From assembly GCA_023101885.1 (NCBI GenBank), contig JALPQD010000225.1, positions 2,728,001 to 2,792,000 of the forward strand: 64,000 nt of DNA, written 5' to 3'. Every line of letters starts with the position of its first letter. Position 1 is the first letter of the stretch. The notes beneath the pieces are model-generated. The model saw nothing but the letters and a program-made list of their open reading frames with translations. It was not told the origin of the DNA and made no database searches. Of the stretch, positions 44,870 to 55,785 are shown one piece after another. Origin of the DNA: Typhlomys cinereus (lineage: Eukaryota > Chordata > Mammalia > Rodentia > Platacanthomyidae). Both the position numbers and the translations under genes were made by a program.

Positions 44870-46253
44870 TCTAAGACACAGTGGGGGGGTCTCATTTGCC
44901 GGATGGTTACTGTTTATCTGCCAGTCCCTATATCTTCCTTGATTGGTGAGAGCCAACTTGTTAAGTCCCTAGTGACCAGGAAGGGAAGTGAGACTGCGCT
45001 ACACAAGATGTCTCGCTACTTACATGCAATACTTGACAGTGACCTATTTTCTCTACTAAAGCATGATCCTCTATCTCCTTTCTTTTGAGGTCCTCCTTCC
45101 CTTTCCCTCCTATTTATAATCCTTTGTGATTACAGTGGGTATTATAGAGATTTACTTTTGAATATGTCATTAAGTGGGTTTCCAACTAGTATCTACTAAT
45201 TAGGAAGTACATAAGGAATCTAACTTTCTGTGTCTAGGATACTTCACTCAGTATAATTTTTTTTAATTCCATCCATTTCCCAGCAAATTTCATTAATTCA
45301 TGTTTTTGATGGCTACATAGTATTCCATTGTATAATCAACTGTTGGGCATTTGGATTGATTCAAAGACTTTGGTATTGTAAATAGTGCTGCAATGAACAT
45401 GGTTGTACTCGTGTCACTATAGTGAATTGCTGCATTATAGAGGATTATTACTAGTAGTGGTATAGCAAGGTCATATGGCATTTCAATCCTTAACATTTTT
45501 AAAAATCACCATACTGATAGACAGAAGAGTTGTATAAGCTTGCATTCCCACCAACAATGTAGGAGTTCCCTTCTCTCCACATCCTCTCCAGCATTTGGTG
45601 TTGTTTTTATTGTGGATTTTCACCATCCTCACCGGGGTGATAGACATTCCACTTTTATCCCTGGAAAAGTTTCTTTTGAGTTCTGAGGCCCATTTTCTAA
45701 TTGTGCTATTTATCTCTTGGTGTGTAGTTTTTTAAGTTCTTTGTGCACTCTGCACAATAAAGATCTACCAGATATGCAGTTAGTGAAGATTTTCTCCATT
45801 CTGTGTGTTGCCTTTTTGCTCAGTTTACAATCTCTTTAGCTGAACAGGATTGGATTTTACCTGCCCTGCACAATGGCTGACATGGCAATGACCTCCCTGA
45901 AGTCTAGCTTGGACCACAGGGAAGAAGGCTCCAGGCATGATCTTTAGAGGCAAGGTATTAAGCAGTCGTGTTAGAGTTCCCATACTAATGGGGAGCTAAA
46001 GGAGGAGCTCCCAGCAATGACACCGAGTCCTGAACCCTCACTAGGGTGGAGGACTCAGAGGGAGGTTTGGCGTCCACAAAGAAGGATGCTCCAGGGGATG
46101 GAAGGGAGGAAGGGTGAGGCACTGGGACAGGGGGAGGGAGGAAAAGGTGAAAGGAAGGGGGGAGGGGAGAGAGTGGGGTAGGAAGAGGACAGCGGTACCT
46201 ATTGAGCTTGTATAATTAGGTAAATAAAATGTGGGACAAAAAATTATGGGATA
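44870..46253 (+). mobile_element. 5'-inverted (twin-primed) L1
   Basis: 44870-45847 is antisense: the first part of an L1 3'UTR (GGGTCTCATTTGCCGGATGG) followed by reverse ORF2 C-terminus (CATTCCCACCAACAATGTAG, CACATCCTCTCCAGCATTTG). From about 45848 the sequence switches to sense 3'UTR (GATTGGATTTTACCTGCCC), with a G-rich tract (46095-46190) and the terminal ATTGAGCTTGTATAATTAGG plus A-rich end. A 10-bp TSD, AAAAATTGTT, at 44860-44869 and 46254-46263 encloses both halves, so inversion happened during one insertion, as expected for twin priming. Confidence 0.88.
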
Positions 46254-46263
46254 AAAAATTGTT

Positions 46264-46480
46264 GTGAAACATGGGTTAACAAAAAAGATTCTGACTCCCT
46301 GAGTCACACACCTGGGTTACTCAGTAACCACTGAGAGTCAGGAAAACCAGCCCAGGCTCTTGCTATGTAACCATCACTTTTGCTTTGGTCCACTTCATTT
46401 CACTTCATTCTATTTTTGTGTTAATATTCTTACTTTTACTTTTATTTTGCTCAATTATATGCTCAATCAAAATACATATG
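46264..46480. other. Unassigned non-coding sequence
   Basis: Nothing recognisable. Confidence 0.4.
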
Positions 46481-46700
46481 TACATACTTTTAAAAATATT
46501 TATTTTATTTTACTTTGTGAGTGTGTGTGTGTGTGTGTGTGTATGTCAGAGAGCATTTTACATGCCTGTAGGAATCATCAGGAATCATTCTGGATTGTTT
46601 GTACCTCCTTTTTGATTCACACTGAAATTTTCCAGGCTTTTCTTACAGAGCCAGAAGTGTACACTGCCATCATTTCCACCTAGAGTTTTTAACATCTAAT
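46481..46700 (-). mobile_element. Old B2-like SINE, antisense, head missing
   Basis: An AT-rich tail complement (ATATTTATTTTATTTTAC) and a (TG)n tract (46517-46542) are followed by a diverged body in reverse (TTTCCAGGCTTTTCTTACAG, AGCCAGAAGTGTACACTGCC). The layout equals the old SINE at 44509-44795. The promoter head is not recognisable. Confidence 0.5.
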
Positions 46701-47919
46701 CACTTGTTTCATGAGATATTAAAGGATCATAATGCAATGTTATATTGTTAACTTTTTATTTGCTTCTACAAACTAAGCTCTAATATAGTTGTAGTAGTTA
46801 AGTTAGAATTAAAAAATTGGCCACCAGTTAGTTAACAGAAATATTCTACTGGCAAAATAATTGCTGATTTTGGCATCTGTACTGTTTGCTTTTGCTCAAG
46901 GTCACAATTGCACTGTACATGCCATGATTGCTGTTACCAAGTAGCAGCCAGATGCAGATATAATGTGATTCAACTTCTATATCTAATGACTCAGTTTCTG
47001 TATCTTTAGTCCAAGGACATAGTGTTTGTTCTAGACTATTGCTACTCACAATGATAGAATTGTTATTACTGACTCAGTGACTAAAACAGAGGACCACAAA
47101 TGTCCAGTTTTGCCTTTAAAAATTCCGTAACTCTGTCCCTCAAGTCTGTCACCTTTGATTGTGATTTTGACTCTCTGGTGTGCGGACACTGGTCAGTTTA
47201 ATTAAAACCTCTCCATTTGATAAAGGTTCTGGTGTCAGACTGGTGAAATCTCTGAACAACCCCCAGATCCATAACAATAGTAACAACTTGGTAAAAGTTG
47301 TTATCCCAGAAGTGACAATTATTATAATATTATAGATAAATTTTTAGAAGTTAGGGCTGGCCACCCCCATGAGTGGTTATAACTAATGTCAAACTGGACT
47401 GAAGGTAAATGTTTCTAATCATTACCTTCACTTCATTATGCCAGAGAATACAATTGGCTATTTTAATTTTATATATAGTATTTCTATCATAGGTGACATA
47501 TACAGAGTATAAAAAACAGATCCAGATAATTATGGCTAATAGATTTAATATGATCCAGGAATTTTTTAATGGTTCTGATGGCTAGGTATTTTTCTCTCCT
47601 GAAGACTGTTCTCGTGCCTTCTTCCCAGCTTCACATACCTCAGATACTAAGAATGAGCCTTTCTGTAATGTGATATAATAATATGTGGCCTCTACATGCA
47701 CAAAACTATAATGCTTGGATAACAAGTGGAACTATGAATATAAGATTCTGAAAAGAAACTCTTGCATCTACAAGACTGATTGACTTGATCAGAGCTTCAA
47801 TGCAGTGGAGAGACCTGGAATGTTACAAGTCCAGAGTATAAGCAAACCCCTGGTCTCCACCAACCAAAAGGCTAAGAATGCCATTAGATAAGTTAAATTA
47901 GATAATTAGCATGTTCAAT
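46701..47919. other. Unassigned, possibly ERV-derived
   Basis: No motif is clear. The position directly upstream of an env-like remnant makes a decayed retroviral origin possible. Confidence 0.25.
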
Positions 47920-48130
47920 GTATCCTCTTTCCTTTTACCTTTCTGGGTACATTCATTTATGACCTTGGATTGAACCCTTGATTTTAATATTTTTAGTCCT
48001 TGTCATTGGACCTTGTCTTTTTAACCTTCTTATCAGTTTTGTCTCTTTCTAGGTTAAGCCACATCAAGCTTCAAAAATGATAATCCAAGAAGTTCCCATA
48101 TACCATGGTGCTCTTGATTCCTCTGGTCCT
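47920..48130 (+). pseudogene. ERV1-like env transmembrane-tail remnant
   Basis: In broken frames the region reads like the C-terminal membrane anchor and start of the cytoplasmic tail of a gammaretrovirus-like Env: a hydrophobic stretch followed by a short region rich in K/S/Q. Stops and frameshifts interrupt every few dozen codons. Recognition is by eye from the hydrophobic anchor pattern. No surface subunit or complete frame is present. Confidence 0.45.
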
Positions 48131-48344
48131 CATTTTGGGGACAGTGGACTGCTAACTCTTTCTATCCCCCTTTTCAGCACTAAGTAGCCAGAGGGATCAT
48201 CTTCCTATTCCCCTGACCCCAGCAGTCAAAATCTTCAAAGGAGAACTATAGGCAGATTTTCACAGGCAATGGGAATTGACATAGAGACCACAGGAAATCA
48301 AAACCACAGTCTATGTTAAAGATAACATGTACAGTTGGAGATCT

Positions 48345-48760
48345 TCCCTGTCAGGGATCATGGAATATTTTCTTCAAGTTACAGACACACTATGGGTCGT
48401 ACATGAACAATTCTTCTCCCTAGTTGTAGTGGTCCTACAAAAGCCCTAGACCTCCTCACCGCCAGAAAGGAGGAACCTTTTCCCAAGAAAAGAATGCTGC
48501 TATTTGAACATGCTGAAAAACATAACTCTTCCCATACTTTCCAAACTACATGGAGACTTATAAAATGGCATAGGGCCTTAGCTCCTTCCTCTTTCAGGTC
48601 CACTTATCTGTTTGTTTTATCCTTCTTCTAGACCCCTTCTTCTAGACTGTATCCAGGGTCAAGTAAGAGATGTCATGTCCAGAACATTCAATCAATTAAT
48701 CCCCACCTCCTCTCCTTATGAGCCTCTCAATCACCTTCACAACATCTCACAGCAGCAGGA
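48345..48760 (+). pseudogene. ERV1-like env transmembrane-subunit remnant
   Basis: In order, across several frames, one sees a heptad-like stretch ending in LQK, a DLLTA-type block typical of gammaretroviral TM ectodomains (about 48435-48465), a CC pair (about 48496-48503), then a hydrophobic anchor (about 48595-48660) and a short tail. At least four stops or frameshifts break it. The order is that of a class I ERV Env TM. It is followed within about 100 bases by a purine run and LTR-like sequence, as expected at the 3' end of a provirus. Confidence 0.6.
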
Positions 48761-48856
48761 AACAGTTCACAGAGATTCATTGTCTCCTCTCTCTATCTCC
48801 CAGTGTCGCTATCACCAAATATTTCCTGCTTTCTCTGTCTCTCAAAAGTCTGATTT

Positions 48857-48985
48857 TGATGGATCAGAAATCAAGAACAATAGACCAGAGAGGGAAAAAA
48901 AAACCAGAATTCCCCCATTATACAAAAATGATCCACCGGGTGAATGTTAGTCAGAAACTGATTAGATGAGCAGACAACTGAATCA
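48857..48985 (+). mobile_element. ERV-like PPT and LTR start, second copy
   Basis: This is the partner of 41322-41450. The purine run GAGAGGGAAAAAAAAA (about 48889-48904) could be the polypurine tract. Similarity to the first copy ends at about 48985, so the LTR is truncated or diverged. Confidence 0.5.
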
Positions 48986-49780
48986 TCATACTGTATTTTG
49001 GGTTAGGTCCTGATCTGAACAGAAAGAGGAAGACAAAGAATAACCAGCAATCATTTTTCTGTTTCCTGATGGTGAAACAAGGCTACCATCAGCAAGAACT
49101 ACCCTAGAGATGAGAAGTCTGTGCTCAAATAGCTGGACACCAGAAGAGATACCTGGGATAGTAGGGGGTGGCTTTATTACACCTTATATTCTAGCAAGTG
49201 GAGAGCTACAAGGAAAGGCTGGATATCAGTGAAAGCATTTTATCCACTTTTATACATGTCATTGTCACCGTTCTAATATTAGCGAGCTCTTTTGAATACT
49301 CTGAAAACAAAAAAAAAAATAAATCTCATCCTTTCAAACAGTAATCTTAGGATTTCATAAGTTTCCCATTATCATTCATTTACTAAGGTGTCCTGCTAAC
49401 AGAAATCAGGCTAAATAGTCTGTAAAAGTAATCCACTGGAAACACCAGCTTGTCCTCTGTGCTCAAAACAAAGAATGCCAAAGTACATTACCTTACCTCC
49501 TGTAACCTTACAAAACAGTGACTGGACAAGAGTTCACAGAATTGGGGGATATGTTAGGGCCACAGCAAAGGTTAGAAATTTGAGAAAACTATCTCCTTGG
49601 TTGTGCATGTATCCAAGGTTTGGGTCAGGTGAACTGGTGTCTGAGCATGTCTGCGTTTTGACTGGGAGGATTCTGGCCTGCTGGGATCTCCTAGGTTGTC
49701 CTCAAGTTAGTATCTTGCCCTCCCCCACTCCACCCCACTAACTACAACCTACAGGAAATAAGTCCAGTATGAGATTTCAT
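48986..49780. other. Unassigned non-coding sequence
   Basis: Nothing recognisable. An 88-codon ORF at 49475-49741 has no motif and ends in a low-complexity proline/serine run. Confidence 0.35.
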
Positions 49781-50546
49781 ATAGGCACCCTGACCAGCAC
49801 TTCTGCCCTTTCTGCCACCTGGAATAATTGCGGTCCAGGGAAGACACACTGATCCCCAGGTAAATCCCCCCAGGCATCCCACCCCCAGGTTCCAGGTCAC
49901 CCACTCATCCCAGCTTCATCTACCAGCCAGTTGGATCAGCATCTAGCCCGCTCTGGGCTAGGGAGGGCCACTAGGCCACACCCCAAGTCCCCAGGTTAAC
50001 TACACCTTAACCAGTACCTCTGCCCTTTCCAGCTCCAGGTCCAGGGAGAACACACTGTTCATCAGAATTCAACAGAGTCCAAAGAAACCCAAGCAAAGCT
50101 CTAGGGGACAAAGGCCACACATCTGAAGTCCTTTAAAATCATCCTATAACATGGGAGAGATTCTTCACATCCAGCCCAAAGATAAATAAACCCTCTTTTT
50201 ACCATCCTCTTCCTTTCAAATATTAGTTACTGTAGACTAACTTTTCCACATAGTCACCCCCAAAATATACACAACTTCAGGGACTATACCACTCATCCTC
50301 ACATATGACCAAGGTACTAAATCATAAAAGTGCACTACCATACTAATATTCAACCCCTGTCCACTAAATCTGACTTAATTGATGTATAGTCTAATAGCCT
50401 CATCTAGGAAATAACAATAACAGACAAGCGTACCCAAATCCAAGCCAAACACTAGTAATAACTGCTCAAGAGTAGTGATATCAACCAATTCAGTTCAGTC
50501 AAAAACATGCAGAAACTGAAAGAAGGTCTTAAGAGATAAAACAATA
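49781..50546 (+). promoter_or_regulatory. L1-F 5'UTR: monomers and long tether
   Basis: A unit starting ACCAG(C/T)AC(T/C)TCTGCCCTTT occurs at 49793 and 50010, a period of about 217 bp. It includes the donor-like CCAGGTAAAT and the box AGGTTAAC. The long tether follows (AAACCCAAGCAAAGCTCTAG, GATTCTTCACATCCAGCCCA, ACTCATCCTCACATATGACC). CpGs are few compared with L1-B, consistent with decay. Confidence 0.72.
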
Positions 50547-51606
50547 ATGCACAAGTCACAGTGCAGAGCCAAGAGAAACAAAACCCAAAAAAACAAATTT
50601 CTGACCAAAAGAATTAACCCCATAATGATAGACTCGAACCAGAACAAATTCACAGCAAATAGCCAAGAAAGCCAGGCCCAAGATAACGACTTTCAAAGCA
50701 TGATCATTACCATGATCAATACTATGAAAGAGGAAATTCAGGAGGAGTTAAATAACTGCATCAACCACTCTGAAAAGGACTACAACAGACACTTGGAGGA
50801 GTTGAGAAAAACAGTTCAAGAAACAAAAATAGCCATAGAACGGTTAAAATAGTCTCAAACAGAGTTTAAAATTGAACTAAAAGACAAGTTATCTTCAACC
50901 CAAAACTCAATAGAGTCTTATTAGCAGAACCAATGAAGCAGAAAATAGAATTTCAGATCTTGAAGACAAAGTAGAAAAATTAACCAGCTCAATGAAAAGG
51001 TTGTTAAAACCAAAAAGATACATGAGAGAAATACTCAAGAGTTATGGGATACCCTGAAGAAGCCTAACATGCGCATTCATGGAATACCAGAGCAAGAATC
51101 CCAAAATACCACACCTGAGGAAATTTTTCAAATTATCATCAAGGAAAACTTTCTCATCCAAAGGAAGAGAGGCCCATTCAAATACAAGAGGCATTTCACA
51201 CCCCAAACAGATATGACTAAAATAGAAACTCGCAACAGCAAATAATAGTCAAAACATTTAACATTAAAGACAAAGAAAAGGTGCTGAGAGCTTCAAGGGA
51301 AAAAGAATCACTTTTAAAGGTAAACCTGTTTAAAAAAACAAATACTGTATCTCAATGGAAACAGTAAAAGCAAGAAGAGCTTGGAGAGACATGCTTCAAG
51401 TATTGAATGAGCAAAAATGTCAACCCGGGCTGATATACCCAGCAAAACTATCTGTCATGATCAAGGGGAAAAGAAAGGTTTACCAACACAAAGACAACTT
51501 GAAAGTTTATATGTCTTCCAAACCAGGCCTTCAAAAAATGCTAGAAAAGATACTCAAGCTTGAAGAAAAGAAGAAGAATATCCAGGAGGACAGAAGGGAA
51601 GTATAA
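50547..51606 (+). pseudogene. L1-F ORF1, broken
   Basis: It starts MHKSQCRAKRNKTQKNK. It is open for 101 codons into the coiled coil, then has an in-frame TAG at about 50850 where other copies have CAG. Small deletions follow in the coiled coil and RRM-like domain (GCATTCATGGAATACCAGAG). The C-terminal domain is open from 51355 to 51606 (KARRAWRDMLQVLNEQKC, YPAKLSVMIKG). Confidence 0.87.
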
Positions 51607-51728
51607 TACCACCAAAATATAAAAACCAAATAATACACTTACAAAAGCCACTAAACATAAAAAGTGACTGGAATTAAAAGTAATTTCTCCATAATAACAT
51701 TGAATGTCAATGCAATTAACTCACCAAT

Positions 51729-52146
51729 GAAGACCTTTCCCCACCCGCCCAGGATGCACGCAGTCCAGCCAGGACACATGATGCCCTAGGTAAGCACCCT
51801 CTGCTCACCCCCAAACCCCAGGTAATTCATAGTCCCAGCTTGTCCCACCAGCCAGTCAGAGCAGGCACTGGCCCAGCCCAGGGAGGACCCCTGGGACACT
51901 CCCCAGTTCCACAGGTTAATTGCGCCCATGACCAGCACGTCTCCCCTCTCCCCACCCACCTGGGATGCCTGTAGTCCAGCAAGGACACACTGTGCCCAGG
52001 TAAGCACCTCATGCTCAACCCAAACCCCAGGTAACCCATTAGTCCCAGGTCCACCCTCCAGCCAGTCAGAGCAAGCACTGCTCCAGGCCAACAAATTCAG
52101 TTCAGTCAAAAACACACAGAAATTGAAAGAAGGTCTTAAGAGATAA
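51729..52146 (+). promoter_or_regulatory. L1-G 5'UTR: two monomers, short tether
   Basis: The unit (CCACCCGCCCAGGATGCACG / CCACCCACCTGGGATGCCTG) recurs with a period of about 211 bp (GGATGC at 51752 and 51963). Each copy has a donor-like AGGTAAGC and the second has AGGTTAAT upstream. The last monomer joins the ORF1-proximal tether at CCAGGCCAACAAATTCAG, the same place as in L1-B, without the long tether. Confidence 0.75.
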
Positions 52147-53210
52147 AATGAAAATACCCAAGTCAAAGTGCAAATCCATGAGAAGCAAAACCCAAGAAAA
52201 TAAATCTCCCACTGAAGGAATTAACCCCATAAGTATAGACTCCAACCAAAACTAATTCACGGAAAATTGCCAAGAAAGCCTGACCCAAGATAATGACTTT
52301 CAAAACATGATCATTACCATGATCAATACTATGAAAGAGGAATTCCGGGAGGAGTTACATAACCACATCAACCACTTTGAAGAGGAACACAACAGACACT
52401 TGGAGGAGTTGAGAAAAACAGTTCAAGAAACAAAAATAGGCATAGAGCAGTTAAAAGAGTTTCAGACAGAGTTTAAAATCAAACTAAAAGACAAGTTATC
52501 TTCAACCCAAAACTCAACAGAGAGTATTATCAGCAGAACTAACGAAGCAGAAAATAGAATTTCAGATCTTGAAGACAAAGTAGGAGTATTAACCAGCTCA
52601 ATTGAACAGGTTGTTAAAGGCAAAAAGATACTTGAGAGAAATATACAAGAGATATGGGACACCCTCGAGAAGCCTAACATGCGTATTCATGGAATAGCAG
52701 AGCAAGAATCTCAAAATACCACCCCTGAGGAAATTTTTCAAACGATCAACAAGGAAAACTTTCCTCATCTAAAAAAAGAGAGGCCCATCCATATACAAGA
52801 GGCATTCTGCACCCCAAACAGATACAACCAAAACAGAAGCACGCCACGGCAAATAATAGACAAAACATTCAAGATAAAGAACTGGTGCTGAGAGCTTCAA
52901 GGGAGAAAAAACAAGTCACTTTTAAAAGTAAACCTATTAAAATAACAAATGACTTCTCAGTCGAAACAGTAAAAGCAAGAAGAGCTTAGAGAGACATACT
53001 TCAAGTATTGAATGAGCAAAAATATTAACCCAGGCTGATATATCCCACAAAACTATCTGTCATGATCAAGAGAGAAAGAAAAATTTTCCAGCACAAAGAC
53101 AACTTGAAGGGATACATGTCCACCAAACTGGGACTTCAAATAATGTTAGAAATGATACTCAAGACTGAAAAAAAAAAAAAAAGCATATCCAGGAGGACAG
53201 AAGGGAAGTA
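52147..53210 (+). pseudogene. L1-G ORF1, broken
   Basis: The usual start codon is changed to ATA. An in-frame ATG lies two codons upstream (52147), followed by KIPKSKCKSMRSK, but a TAA at about 52254 ends it. The coiled coil and RRM-like domain are open from 52307 to 52891 (HNRHLEELRKTVQETK, RIHGIAEQESQNTTPEEIF). A short deletion near 52865 shifts the frame. The C-terminal domain follows with stops (AGAGCTTAGAGAGAC). Confidence 0.86.
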
Positions 53211-53269
53211 TAATACCACCAAAACCTAAATGTCAAACAATACACATACAAAAGCCACTGAACATTAAA

Positions 53270-55452
53270 ATGTCCAGGATTAAAAATAATTTCTCTATTA
53301 TAACATTAATTGTCAATGGTATTAACTCACTGATCAAGAGACACAGATTACAAACTTGGATTAAAAGACACAACCCATCAATCTGCTGACTTCAGGAAAC
53401 TCATCTCAACACAAAAGATAGGCACATCCTAAAAATAAAAGGCTGGTCCAAAATTCTGCAAGCTAATGGAAGCAGGAAACAGGCAGGGGTAGCCATTATG
53501 CTATATGACAAAGTGGACTTCGAACCAACAAAAACCATAAAGCGACACAGATAGATACTGCATTTTAGTCACAGGTACAATTCACCAGGAAGACTTCACA
53601 ATACTGAACATATATGCACCTAATACAGGCACCTCCACATTCATCAAGCAAACCCTACCAGACATTTAAGGAACAACTAACACCAATACTCCTTAAACTG
53701 TTCCATAAAAAAGAAAGGAAAGAACACTACCAGATTCTTTCTATGAAGCTAATATCATCGTAATCCCAAACCTAATAAAGATACACTTAAAAAAGAAAAC
53801 TATAGGCCAATCTCCTTGACGAACAAAGATGCAACAATTCTCAACAAAGTCTTAGCAAATCGGATTTAAAAACATAACCAAAAGATCATTCACAGAGATC
53901 AAGTAGGCTTTATCCCAGGCACACAAGGTTGGTTCAACATACACAAATCAATAATTGTAATTTACCATGTAAACCAGTCTAAAATCCAAGACCACATGAT
54001 ACTCTGGATAGATACAGAAAAAGCTTTTCACAAGATCCAATAGCCTTTTATGATCAAAACCCTAGAGAAGGTTGGAATGGAAGGAACCTTCATCAATACA
54101 ATAAAAGCTGTATACAACAAGCCAACAGCAAGGATTATACTCAATGGGGAAAAACCTGAAGCATTCACACTTCGATCAGGAACTAGACAAGGCTGTCCAC
54201 TCTCACCATTTCTATTCAATATTGTACTTGAAGTCTTAGCTGAAGCCATAAGACAAGAAAGGAAGATTAAAGGGATTCAAATCAGCAAGGAAGAAGTCAA
54301 ATTATCTCTATTTACTAATGACATGATCTTATACCTGAGTGATCCCAAAAACTCCACCAGGAAGCTCCTGGAACTAATACAGAAGTTCAGCAGGGTGGCA
54401 GGATACAAAATAAATGTACAAAAATAAGTGGCCTTCCTATATGCCCAGGATGAAAGAAGTGAAAAAGCCCTGAGAGAAACAACTCATTTACTATAGCCCC
54501 TAAAAAATGAAATACATTAGTATAAACCTAACCAAGGAAGTAAGAGAACTTTAAAACCCTAAAGAAAGAAGACACTAGAAGATGGAAAGACCTCCCATGT
54601 TCCTGGATTGGCAGAATCAACATCATAAAAATGATCATTCTACCAAAGGCAATATACACATTCAATGCTATACTAATAAATACCCAAAACAATTCTTTAA
54701 AGAAGTTGACCAAACAATTCAAATGGAGGCACAAAAGACCCAGGATAGCAAAGACAATCCTGATAACAAAAACACTGCTGGAGGTATCACCATACCAAAC
54801 CTTACTCTATGCTACAGATTCATAGTTACAAAAACACCCTGGTACTGGCTCCAAAATAGACACATAGATCAATGGATAAGGGTTGAAGACCCAGATGTAA
54901 GCCCACACAACTACAGCCATTTGATCTTTGACAAAGGGGCCCAAAAAATCCAATGAAAAAAGAACAGCATCTTCAACAAATGGTGCTGGCCAAACTGGAT
55001 ATCCACATGCAGAAGATTAAAACTGGACCCATATTTGTCACGATGCACAAGATTTAATTCCAAATTGATCAAGTACCCCAATATAACGCCAGAGACTATA
55101 AAAACCTTACTTGAAAGGGTATGGACTCCCTGAAGTTCACTGGAATAGGGCAACAGTTCCTAATCAGAAACCCAATAGTGCAGTCAAAACAAACAACACT
55201 CAACAAATGGGATCTTAGGAAATTAAAGAGCTTCTATTCAGATAAAGAGATTGTAACTTGAGTACAAAGGCAACCCACAGAATGGGAGAAATTCTTCGCT
55301 AATCACATAACTGATAAAGCTCTATTATCCAGAGTGCACAAAGAACTTAGAAAACTAAACACCAAGGAAACAAATGGCCGAATTAAAAAATGAGCCTTGG
55401 AACTTAAAAAAACTTTACCAAGGACGAAATTAAAATGTCTAACAAATATCTT
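53270..55452 (+). pseudogene. L1-G ORF2 remnant
   Basis: The endonuclease start reads MSRIKNNFSI with a stop in the QETHL block. At about 53658 the sequence jumps from mid-endonuclease (CATCAAGCAAACCCTAC) to the RT fingers (CAGACATTTAAGGAACA), losing about 1.05 kb. The palm is present ([12 protein letters not shown]), but the active-site box reads FTND (54310-54321) instead of FADD. The thumb and C-terminal region are full of small deletions. Confidence 0.87.
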
Positions 55453-55763
55453 TTTTTTATTTCCACTCATATAAACTTAACAGGTACACTGGTCCCCTCC
55501 CTCCCTCCACCCCTCCTACTTTCCTGTGCCCCCCTCCCTTCCCCCCTCCTTCCCCATTCCCCAGTGCCTCCCCCTCCCATCCCCAGAACATCCTTTAATG
55601 AGCATGCCAAACTCTCCTCTGGGTCCTTCTCTCTGATGAGGTGCAAGGACCCAGTGGCATTTCCCAGAACCCTTTCCTGTGTTCCCCTTAAGCATAGGAA
55701 CACTACTGTGACTGTCAGTTCCTTGCCTCTAAGGACCCTAGTGCATTTAGCCCATGCTGTTCT
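55453..55763 (-). mobile_element. 5'-truncated L1 stub (3'UTR), antisense, in L1-G ORF2
   Basis: It begins with a T-run and ATTTCCACTCATATAAACTT (reverse of the L1 3' terminus). A C/T-rich tract (55495-55600) follows, then CCTTAAGCATAGGAACACTA. Both flanks carry CTAACAAATATCTT (55439-55452 and about 55763-55776), a TSD of about 13-14 bp. Confidence 0.87.
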
Positions 55764-55785
55764 AACAAATATCTTAAAAAAATGA

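Larger units (their letters stand above)
49781..51728 (+). mobile_element. L1-F: 3'-truncated L1
   Basis: Promoter monomers, long tether and ORF1 are present, but only about 60 bases of ORF2 (from about 51664). At about 51728 the sequence passes directly into the monomers of L1-G. The arrangement repeats that of L1-A and L1-B: an L1 cut off in ORF2 followed in the same direction by the 5'UTR of another L1. Confidence 0.87.
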
